Assembly: GCA_017472105.1 (NCBI GenBank)
Contig: JAFUQY010000312.1
Location: forward strand, 1-12,862
Direction of reading: 5' to 3'
From: Clostridia bacterium
GTDB lineage: Bacteria; Bacillota_A; Clostridia; Oscillospirales; CAG-272
Length of the DNA stretch: 12,862 bases
In this document: positions 6,409-12,862 of the stretch, piece by piece
Numbering within the stretch: the stretch's first letter is position 1
Layout: every line of letters starts with the position of its first letter
Notes under the pieces: generated by a model
The model's database searches: none
Seen by the model: the letters and a program-made list of their open reading frames with translations, nothing else
Told to the model about the DNA's origin: nothing
Program-made: the position numbers and the translations under genes

Positions 6409-8559
6409 ATGCTTCATCTGCCAAAAATGAAAGAGGCCGTTCTCATCCGCCCAAGCGGGGAATACGGAATGCCGGAGCTGCTTCGCTACCGTTCCTATCG
6501 TACGACTTATGAAAAAACACCGCTGTCAGCAAAAGCAGCGGCACTGAAATATGTATTTGAAAACTATCCCGCTCATGTGTATGAATACGACCGGATTGCC
6601 GGATCCCGTTACGGGACATTCATCGAAAATCCGGATATGCTGGAGCTGAGACGGGCGCGGGATATCTGCGGTTCCTACGGTTCTCTGGGCTTCTGGACCA
6701 ATGCGGACCATTATGCACCCGGTTATGAACGGTTTCTCCGTGACGGAATCGACGGAACCATGAAGCGGATCGAAGAATCCCTCATCCGCAATGGGAATGA
6801 CCCGGACAAGAAGGAGTTTCTCGAAGCACAGAAGCTGGTACTGGAAGGATTCGCCGTATATGTCCGCAATTATGCAGCAGAAGCGGCGAATATGGCTGAA
6901 CGCACGGAGAATCCCGACTGCCGCAGAGAACTTCTGCAAATGGCGGAGGATCTGACGTTCATATCCCGCAGTGCGCCGGTGACGCTCCGTCAGGCTCTGC
7001 ACCTTGTGACACTGATCCATTTTTCCTTCTACTTCCAGAACAAATACGCCATGGCTCTCGGGCGGATGGATCAGTATCTCTATCCCTACTTCCGGCACGA
7101 CATGGACGCAGGAATTCTCACCGCAGAGGAAGCGGAAGATCTGTTTGCCTGCACCTTCATCAAGCTGACGGAAGCACGATGGACGGGCGGAGACGATACG
7201 GTGAACATCTGCATCGGCGGCGTCACTCCGGACGGAGAGGAAGGGATCAACGAGCTTTCCTATATCATCCTTCACGCCGTACGCGACTGCAATGTGCCGG
7301 GGCCCAATCTGTCTGCCAGACTGCACGAGGGTATGCCGGATCGCTTCCTCGACGAATGCCTTCAGGTCATCGGCACGGGACTGGGATATCCCGCACTGAT
7401 GAACGACCGGGTCAATATTCCTGCACTGACACGGCACGGATATGCCATGGAGGACGCACGGAATTACTGCTTCGTCGGATGCATCGAAAACTTCATCCCC
7501 GGAATGCAGCCCGCGTGGTCCGACGGCAGGTTCAATATCCCGCAGATGCTGGAAGCCGTATTCTACCGCGGTCCGTCAAAGCTGGACTCCCATTTCCTCG
7601 GACTCGACACCGGTTCGCTGGATGAGATGAAAACCATGGCGGACTTCATGAACGCTTTTGAAAAGCAGATTGCCTTTGCCGCCGGTGAATATGCCGCTGT
7701 CTTCAACAATGAAAACGGACGCTATAACTACCGGAACTACGCCGAGCCTTTCATGTCCCTGTTCTGTGACGACTGCATCGAACGCGGCATGGACATCAAC
7801 TGCGGAGGTGCAGTGTATCCGTCCGTTCACGGTGTGGGATGCATGGGAATCGGCACTGTCACAGACTCCCTTGCGGCGGTGGAAAAGGTAGTGTATCAGG
7901 ATCGGAAGTGTACGCTGACCGAGCTGAGAGACGCCATGAACGTCAATTTTGAAGGATACGAAACCTTGCAGGCTCTGCTGAAATCCGCACCCAAATACGG
8001 AAACAACGATGATTTCGCCGACAAATACGCCGTCTGGTTCGTTGAGTATATTGACGAGGTTTTCAGCAAATACTCCACCCGTGACGGAGGCCCCTTCTAT
8101 ACCGCCATCGCCAGCAATACCCAGAGCGTATCCGCCGGACATATCACCGGAGCCACACCCGACGGACGGAAAGCAGGTGTTCCGCTGTCCGATGCCGCAT
8201 CTCCTACATACGGAGCGGATCAGAACGGCCCCACATCAGCATTTCTTTCCCTTTGCAAGCCCGATTACCGTCTGGTTTCCTGCGGTACGGTTGTCAATCA
8301 GAAATACACCTCCGATATGCTCAGCGATCCCGTCAAGCGTACGGCACTGACAGCGGCAATCAAGGCGTATTTCCGGCTTGGAGGACAGGAAGTGCAGATC
8401 AACTGCGTCTCCCGTGAGACTCTGAAGGACGCCATGGCTCATCCGGAAAATTACGGCAGTCTGGTGGTGCGCGTCTCCGGCTTCAGTGCATATTTCACCT
8501 CACTGGCGCGGGATGTGCAGGAAGATATTCTCCACCGCACCGAACACAGCGAAATCTGA
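6409..8559 (+). CDS. Glycyl-radical enzyme (PFL-like fold) of unknown substrate
   Basis: This 716-residue protein belongs to the oxygen-sensitive glycyl-radical enzymes. The C-terminal radical site is RVSGFSAYF, with G691 as the radical-bearing glycine. The thiyl site is YCFVGCIE, with C358 and E360; D372 (in WSDGRFN) lies 12 residues after E360, the spacing of Glu435 and Asp447 in B12-independent glycerol dehydratase. There is no Cys-Cys pair as in pyruvate formate-lyase, so a dehydratase, lyase or decarboxylase role is more likely. FQNKYAMALGRMDQYLYPY (around 210-228) is the common core segment, but Y213 stands where many dehydratases, as I recall, have His. ATG 6409 is preferred over ATG 6388 because AGGAGG (6398-6403) lies 5 bases before it and inside the longer frame. 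The protein is shorter than most characterised members (about 760-850). No activase gene is in the window. It is the first gene of a four-gene unit, with the dehydrogenase 24 bases downstream. Confidence 0.9.
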   Translation: MLHLPKMKEAVLIRPSGEYGMPELLRYRSYRTTYEKTPLSAKAAALKYVFENYPAHVYEYDRIAGSRYGTFIENPDMLELRRARDICGSYGSLGFWTNADHYAPGYERFLRDGIDGTMKRIEESLIRNGNDPDKKEFLEAQKLVLEGFAVYVRNYAAEAANMAERTENPDCRRELLQMAEDLTFISRSAPVTLRQALHLVTLIHFSFYFQNKYAMALGRMDQYLYPYFRHDMDAGILTAEEAEDLFACTFIKLTEARWTGGDDTVNICIGGVTPDGEEGINELSYIILHAVRDCNVPGPNLSARLHEGMPDRFLDECLQVIGTGLGYPALMNDRVNIPALTRHGYAMEDARNYCFVGCIENFIPGMQPAWSDGRFNIPQMLEAVFYRGPSKLDSHFLGLDTGSLDEMKTMADFMNAFEKQIAFAAGEYAAVFNNENGRYNYRNYAEPFMSLFCDDCIERGMDINCGGAVYPSVHGVGCMGIGTVTDSLAAVEKVVYQDRKCTLTELRDAMNVNFEGYETLQALLKSAPKYGNNDDFADKYAVWFVEYIDEVFSKYSTRDGGPFYTAIASNTQSVSAGHITGATPDGRKAGVPLSDAASPTYGADQNGPTSAFLSLCKPDYRLVSCGTVVNQKYTSDMLSDPVKRTALTAAIKAYFRLGGQEVQINCVSRETLKDAMAHPENYGSLVVRVSGFSAYFTSLARDVQEDILHRTEHSEI

Positions 8560-8583
8560 ATTACCATACAAAGGAGCAGAAAT

Positions 8584-9687
8584 ATGAACGCAAAATGCGC
8601 AGTTTTTATGGGACACAATGTTCCTTTTGAAATCCGGGAATATCCGGTGACGAAACCGCCGAAGGGGTACGGGATGTCCGAGCTTCTTGCCAGCGGTGTC
8701 TGCGGAACCGATCTGCATATCCACACCGGACGTCTCGGCGGCGAAAAAGAAACCGTCATCGGGCACGAATTTGTCGGCAGACTCGCGGACTGTGACCCTG
8801 AGGAAGCGGCGGAATACGGACTTGCCGTCGGAGATCACGTGATCGCGGATATCGCGGTGCCGTGCGGTGAGTGTCCGCTGTGTCTGGCAGGGGATGACGC
8901 CAACTGTGTGCGGATGCAGTGTACCAATGCGGATCACGTGGATCATGCGCCCTATCTGTTCGGCGGATATGCGGAAGTAAACTATACGCCGCTTGCAAAT
9001 CTGATTAAAATCCCCGACGGACTGGATCCTCGGATGGTCTGCACCTTCGCCTGCCCCGGTCCCACAGCAATCCACGGATTTTCTCTGGCAAAACGCGCCA
9101 ATATTGATGTGAAATCCATGAAAACCGCAGTGGTGCAGGGACTCGGTCCCGTGGGTATGTTCGCGGCAATGTATCTCTGCGCCGTCGGTGTGGAAAAAGT
9201 CTACGCGGTATCCGTGGGTACCAATCCGGCACGGGAAAAGCTGGCGGCGGATTTCGGCGTGACCAAAGTCTTCCGGCTGCATGAAGACGCCACGGAAGAA
9301 AGCATGACGAAGGAGCTGATGGAGGTGACCGGCGGACTGGGCGTGGATCTGGTGTTTGAAGCATCGGGCGCACCTTCCGCTGTACCGGTCGGGATGAATC
9401 TGCTTCGGAACCGCGGGGTATATCTGGTTCCCGGGCAGTATTCCAACCACGGCGATATTGCCATCTCCCCTCAGATGATTACGTTCAAGGCACTTCAGAT
9501 TCTCGGCTCATCCCAGTATTCGGTTGCGGATGTCAAAGAATATCTGGCATTTCTTGCCGCTCACCCGGAACTGCACGGGAAAATCGCGGCTCTGGGCACC
9601 GGATACACAGTGGAAAACGTGAATCAGGCATTTGCGGACGCGTATGCCGGGCGGAATATCAAAACCATGCTGGTACCGGCGGAATGA
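8584..9687 (+). CDS. Zinc-dependent medium-chain alcohol dehydrogenase
   Basis: The 367-residue enzyme interconverts an alcohol and a carbonyl compound with NAD(P). Catalytic zinc ligands are likely C40 (GVCGTD) and H61-E62 (GHE). The structural zinc lobe is complete, C94-x2-C97-x2-C100-x7-C108. The Rossmann glycine motif is GLGPVG (186-191). At the end of the second beta strand, where NAD-dependent members carry Asp, the sequence reads VYAVSVG with S210, which hints at NADP or relaxed use (inference). The overall layout resembles the sorbitol/threonine dehydrogenase branch. AAGGAG (8571-8576) precedes the ATG by 7 bases. It begins 24 bases after the GRE gene, so it probably handles the GRE product, for example reducing an aldehyde. 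The substrate cannot be read from sequence. Confidence 0.9.
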   Translation: MNAKCAVFMGHNVPFEIREYPVTKPPKGYGMSELLASGVCGTDLHIHTGRLGGEKETVIGHEFVGRLADCDPEEAAEYGLAVGDHVIADIAVPCGECPLCLAGDDANCVRMQCTNADHVDHAPYLFGGYAEVNYTPLANLIKIPDGLDPRMVCTFACPGPTAIHGFSLAKRANIDVKSMKTAVVQGLGPVGMFAAMYLCAVGVEKVYAVSVGTNPAREKLAADFGVTKVFRLHEDATEESMTKELMEVTGGLGVDLVFEASGAPSAVPVGMNLLRNRGVYLVPGQYSNHGDIAISPQMITFKALQILGSSQYSVADVKEYLAFLAAHPELHGKIAALGTGYTVENVNQAFADAYAGRNIKTMLVPAE

Positions 9688-9694
9688 GGCGGAT

Positions 9695-11011
9695 GTGAAA
9701 GCTGAAAAATACCGTATGTCCGCAGTCCGGGCAATCTCCCTGCTTCTCATTCTGTCCTTCCTTTTCACAGCCTGCAATACGGACACCTCCGATCCGGCAG
9801 ATGTGCTCCCTGATACGGAGAGTGTCGAATCAGCCGGATCCGGGCTTGTCGTATGCGAAAACGGATCAACCGATTTTACCGTCATCCGCGGCGAGCTTGC
9901 CGATGACTGCACGATTTCCGCCGCATCTGCGCTCAGAACCAGACTCAGTGCCCTTTTTCATACGGAATTCGGCATCGGAACGGACTGGGTCAGCAGCGGT
10001 GCATCGGTTCCCACGGACACCTGCGAAATTCTGATCGGCGAGACGAACCGCAGTGAATCCATAGCAATGAAGGAAGACCTGAACTTCAAGGGATACCTGA
10101 TCCGCGTGACAGAAAACAGAATTGCCGTCATGGGATCGAACAAGGCTCTTCTGACGGAAGCACTGCAATATTTTTGCGAGGAAATACTTATGAACACAGA
10201 ATACAGCAAAGACGGGAAAACCGTGCTTCCCGCAGGACTTGAAATCAGACATGAAACCTCTCTCAGATTCGGATTCAGCCTTTCCGAAGCTCTTGAAAAC
10301 GGCGGACAGGTGCTCGGCAGTATCGAGGAAGTCTTCAACTACCCCTGTCAGGATGGATTTACCGCCGCACAGGGAGCCGCTGCTGACGGTACGCATCTGT
10401 ACATCGTCATGGGCAAAAGCGAAAACGGAAGAGAATTCGGACGTATTGTCAAGGTCGATATGACAACGTGGAAAGTTGAAAAGGAAAGCGAAACCCTGCC
10501 TCTGGATCACGGCAACGATATGGCATATGATTCCGCACGGAACCGCCTTGTTGTTACCAATATGTATGACAACATCATCACCATTCTGGATCCCGAGACC
10601 CTTGAGATTACCGAAACCCTCCGGCTGAACTTCGGTACCTACGCCGCCGCATACCGTGATTCCAAAAAGCGTTTTGTCTTTGCCGGTTACGGAGCGGCTG
10701 AGGGACTTGTTGTTACAGATGAGGAGTTTCAGATTCTCAGCACATTGCCGCTCGCTTCCAGTCCCGGATATGTCGGTCAGGGAATGGACGCCGATGCCAG
10801 CTATATCTATGTGCCGCTGAGTCCGGATTTCGGATCGGATGACAACATCATTCAGGTCTACGACTGGAACGGCGTGCATTACGGCAATATCTCCATCCCT
10901 TCCACATGGGAGATCGAAACCCTCTTCCATGTGGGCGATCAGTTTTATGCACAGTTCAACCACTCCGGTGCGACGATATGCAAACTGGATTTTTACGAAA
11001 AATTCCAATAA
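9695..11011 (+). CDS. Lipoprotein with glycosidase-associated N-domain and beta-propeller-like C-terminal half
   Basis: This predicted 438-residue surface lipoprotein is of unknown function. The start is taken as GTG 9695, because GAGG (9686-9689) lies 5 bases before it and the next ATG (9716) has no such site; the frame stays open further upstream, overlapping the dehydrogenase end. A basic start and hydrophobic helix lead to FTAC, with C27 as lipid anchor. Residues about 60-190 contain CEILIGETNRSES (110-122) and a GYLIRVTENRIAVMGS stretch, like the alpha/beta module often found N-terminal to glycoside hydrolases. Residues about 220-438 show repeated beta-rich units (GRIVKVDMTTWKVEKE; NIITILDPETLEITETL; NIIQVYDW), as in a YncE-like propeller. 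No catalytic residues are recognised. It sits 7 bases after the dehydrogenase gene. Ligand capture or sensing for the pathway is a guess. Confidence 0.75.
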   Translation: MKAEKYRMSAVRAISLLLILSFLFTACNTDTSDPADVLPDTESVESAGSGLVVCENGSTDFTVIRGELADDCTISAASALRTRLSALFHTEFGIGTDWVSSGASVPTDTCEILIGETNRSESIAMKEDLNFKGYLIRVTENRIAVMGSNKALLTEALQYFCEEILMNTEYSKDGKTVLPAGLEIRHETSLRFGFSLSEALENGGQVLGSIEEVFNYPCQDGFTAAQGAAADGTHLYIVMGKSENGREFGRIVKVDMTTWKVEKESETLPLDHGNDMAYDSARNRLVVTNMYDNIITILDPETLEITETLRLNFGTYAAAYRDSKKRFVFAGYGAAEGLVVTDEEFQILSTLPLASSPGYVGQGMDADASYIYVPLSPDFGSDDNIIQVYDWNGVHYGNISIPSTWEIETLFHVGDQFYAQFNHSGATICKLDFYEKFQ

Positions 11012-11032
11012 TCACACGTGAGGTAACCTGAA

Positions 11033-12172
11033 ATGAGTGAAATTTTCAGAGGAAAGGGTTCTCCGGAAATGCGTGAAGAGCTGATCCGTTTTCTTGACAT
11101 GGTATTCGGCTTTACAGAAAACGGGAACAATTTCCTGAAACTCCATCCCAAGCTCTATAAAGAGGAATACCGCCCCTGCGAAAACAACTATATCATAACC
11201 GAGGACGGTGCAATCAAGGCGGCAGTCGGTGCATACGACACTGTTCTGGATGTAAACGGCGAAAAGCTCAGGGTCAGAGGCATCGGTAATGTGGCGGTTC
11301 ATCCCGACAGCCGGTCAAAGGGATATATGATCGACTGCATGGAGCGTGCCCTCGCTGATATGGCGGCGGACGGATGCGACATTTCCACCCTGAGCGGTCA
11401 GCGTCAGAGGTACATGTACTTTTCGTACGACAGAGGCGGTCCGGAATACCGGTTCAGCATCACTTCTTCCAATGTACGGCATGCATTCCGGGATGTTCCT
11501 TTCACTGCGCTCGATTTCATCCCGGTCGGTGAAGGAGATACGGAGCTTCTCGGAAAAATCACCGCGCTTCACAATACCCGTCCTCTCAGGATGATCCGTC
11601 CCGACGCCGCTTTTCCGGATATCGCACGGACATGGGGATCCGAACTGTACGCCATTGTCAAAGACGGGGAATGCATCGGTTATTTCATCGGCAGTCTGAA
11701 TGAGCTTACCCTTGCAGATCCCGCCGATTTCGATGACGTCATCCGGAATTACACCGCTGAAAAAAGCAGTGTGCAGCTGAAACTTCCCATGTGGAACAGG
11801 GAACTTGCCGCCAGAGCATTCCGCATCTGCGAAAGTGTGAGCATGGAGGATTCGGAGCAGTTCACGGTATTCCATTATCAAAAAGTCATAGGCGCGTTCC
11901 TGCGGTTCAGGACGACTTACGAAACTCTCCCGGACGGCGAATGGACGGTTCTGATTCATGGCTGTGCGGGGGATGAAAAACTGCGGATCACCGTAACGGA
12001 CAACACCGCGGACGTCGAAGTATATGACGGAGAAGCGGAAACGGAATTGTGTCACACCGATGCGATGTCCCTCCTGTTCGGACTTTATTCGCCTCAGCGG
12101 GAAAGTCTTGCCGCACCGGTGAAAAACTGGCTGCCGCTTCCGCTGTTTGTGGAAAACGCAGACCGGGTGTGA
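11033..12172 (+). CDS. Eis-like GNAT N-acetyltransferase
   Basis: The 379-residue protein fits the Eis-type layout. It starts with a GNAT domain (about 1-140), with the acetyl-CoA loop at VAVHPDSRSKGYMIDCM (87-103). A second, degenerate GNAT-like domain covers about 150-285 (YAIVKDGECIGYFIGS). The last part, from about residue 290, resembles the sterol-carrier-like (SCP2) C-terminal domain (GEWTVLIHG... LRITVTDNTADVEVYDG). Family members acetylate amines, including aminoglycosides or lysine side chains; the target here is unknown. Length is close to the family norm. GAGG (11020-11023) precedes the ATG by 9 bases, and the gene starts 21 bases after the lipoprotein gene, so it is the last gene of the GRE unit. 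Its link to the pathway is unclear; a hitch-hiking resistance-type gene is possible. Confidence 0.85.
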   Translation: MSEIFRGKGSPEMREELIRFLDMVFGFTENGNNFLKLHPKLYKEEYRPCENNYIITEDGAIKAAVGAYDTVLDVNGEKLRVRGIGNVAVHPDSRSKGYMIDCMERALADMAADGCDISTLSGQRQRYMYFSYDRGGPEYRFSITSSNVRHAFRDVPFTALDFIPVGEGDTELLGKITALHNTRPLRMIRPDAAFPDIARTWGSELYAIVKDGECIGYFIGSLNELTLADPADFDDVIRNYTAEKSSVQLKLPMWNRELAARAFRICESVSMEDSEQFTVFHYQKVIGAFLRFRTTYETLPDGEWTVLIHGCAGDEKLRITVTDNTADVEVYDGEAETELCHTDAMSLLFGLYSPQRESLAAPVKNWLPLPLFVENADRV

Positions 12173-12306
12173 TGCCGGAACCGCAAAGCATGCGGACAGA
12201 ACAAAAAGCTCCCGAGGAATGGATTCACGCGCAGATTTATCCTGCCGCTTGCCTCGGACTCGGGAAACGCTTGTACGCACTCGATCCGGCGCGGTGAAAG
12301 AAAAAG

Positions 12307-12345
12307 AAGGAACCCTGAGCGATGTCTCACAGGTTCCTTTTGTTA
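12307..12345 (+). terminator. Terminator after the GRE operon
   Basis: AAGGAACC (12307-12314) pairs with GGTTCCTT (12332-12339); the inner part (CTGAG/CTCA) can extend the stem with a mismatch. A T-rich tail follows. The minus-strand side is also T-rich (complement of the A-rich stretch 12298-12308), so it may work in both directions. Confidence 0.75.
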
Positions 12346-12683
12346 TGCTTTACAGATTCACAGGCAGGTGGTCGGAGATCTCTCCTTTGTTCAGTCTTAT
12401 CACAATTCCAAGTCGAAGAATCTGCGGAAGCTGTCCGTCTCCCCTTTCAACAACGAGGCGCAGGTGGGCGAACATATGCCTGCGGTCAAGTTCACCTATT
12501 TTTGGACGCTTGTCTCCTTAGAACCAGTTTTTCAGCGTGTTGATGCTGCCGATTTCGTTCAGTTGTAACAAGGGATACAATATTGCAGGAAACTTTTTGC
12601 CGCCATTTCGCCGATATTGTAAACACGGCTGGTTCCGTCTGAAGCCTACTACTTCGGCTGCTTCCTTTTGTTAAAAATGCAGC
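12346..12683. other. Stretch without a convincing gene; possible decayed minus-strand reading frame
   Basis: No ORF with a start, ribosome binding site and recognisable product is seen. The three overlapping short plus-strand frames look random. On the minus strand one frame runs from about 12620 to a stop at 12350-12352 and is broken only by a TAA at 12518-12520. Its text (for example LRLVVERGDGQLPQILRLG) looks more protein-like than the plus frames, but I cannot assign a family. It may be a gene remnant or chance. Nothing resembling an insertion sequence end is evident. Confidence 0.3.
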
Positions 12684-12718
12684 AAAAAAGCCTTGGATCT
12701 TTAAGACACCAAGGCTTT
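12684..12718 (-). terminator. Terminator of the minus-strand tRNA unit
   Basis: AAAGCCTTGG (12687-12696) and CCAAGGCTTT (12709-12718) form a perfect 10-bp stem with a 12-base loop. On the minus strand six T residues follow (complement of 12684-12689). It lies just downstream of the tRNA-Met gene. Confidence 0.85.
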
Positions 12719-12724
12719 ACTCGA

Positions 12725-12799
<75 letters not shown>

Positions 12800-12819
12800 A
12801 TATTCAATTCAGAAGGGGA

Positions 12820-12862
12820 TGCCGGACACCGGGTTCGAACCGGTACGACACTTTCGTGTCAC
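12820..12862 (-). tRNA. tRNA-Leu, 3' part (cut by the window end)
   Basis: On the minus strand a long variable arm (GACAC-GAAA-GTGTC) is followed by a perfect T-arm (ACCGG-TTCGAAC-CCGGT), then the acceptor half GTCCGGC and discriminator A. The long variable arm limits it to Leu, Ser or Tyr; A73 and a GCCGGAC-type acceptor fit Leu. The anticodon and 5' half lie beyond the window. No CCA is encoded. Confidence 0.8.

Noticed and set aside
6409..8559. Pyruvate formate-lyase (PflB)
   Set aside because: The adjacent Cys-Cys active site is missing and the motif GCIE matches the dehydratase/lyase type of GRE.
9866..11008. 380-codon minus-strand ORF
   Set aside because: Antisense to the propeller lipoprotein; composition is that of a mirror frame and there is no ribosome binding site at its start.
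12147..12568. Three overlapping plus-strand ORFs after the GRE operon
   Set aside because: They cross the terminator, overlap each other in different frames and show no family features.

Overview
The window looks like a chromosomal segment of a low-to-mid GC Firmicute, most likely a gut-type Clostridia (Oscillospiraceae/Ruminococcaceae-like). This is inferred from strong AGGAGG-type ribosome binding sites, lipobox lipoproteins including an orphan sugar-type solute-binding protein, AraC regulators with cupin-like sensor domains, a glycyl-radical enzyme implying anaerobic life, and tRNAs without an encoded CCA. No taxonomic assignment was computed.

Layout. (1) 1-360: a possible protein tail at the left edge, then a broken rtcB RNA ligase gene in which only the two ends remain, closed by a strong terminator. 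(2) 562-2168, minus strand: a two-gene unit, an APH/choline-kinase-fold phosphotransferase followed by a maltose/galactoside-type O-acetyltransferase. (3) 2169-2293: a compact divergent promoter region whose two -10 boxes lie in one palindrome. (4) 2294-3712, plus strand: an AraC regulator and a streptothricin-acetyltransferase-like GNAT. A bidirectional terminator follows. (5) 3872-6190, minus strand: an AraC regulator followed by an extracellular solute-binding lipoprotein that has no permease genes beside it. (6) 6191-6387: a divergent control region with a perfect inverted repeat over the minus-strand -35. (7) 6409-12172, plus strand: a tight four-gene unit made of a glycyl-radical enzyme (GRE) of unknown substrate, a zinc alcohol dehydrogenase, a lipoprotein with a beta-propeller-like C-terminal half, and an Eis-like GNAT acetyltransferase. 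A terminator follows. (8) 12346-12862: about 340 bases with no convincing gene, then a minus-strand tRNA pair (Leu, cut by the window end, then initiator Met) with its own terminator.

How the parts may work together (inference): the divergent AraC + binding-protein unit and the GRE unit share a control region, which suggests a substrate-responsive catabolic locus. The lipoprotein would capture a small ligand outside the cell, the AraC protein would switch both units, the GRE would carry out a radical elimination or related step, and the dehydrogenase would reduce or oxidise the carbonyl or alcohol product. The GRE keeps the radical glycine and the Cys-x-Glu active-site motif but lacks the Cys-Cys pair of pyruvate formate-lyase, and no radical-SAM activase is encoded in the window. 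This uncharacterised GRE locus is the best candidate for undescribed biology here. Second-tier observations are the overlapping divergent promoters, the internally deleted rtcB, and the initiator tRNA gene with a poorly paired T-arm.
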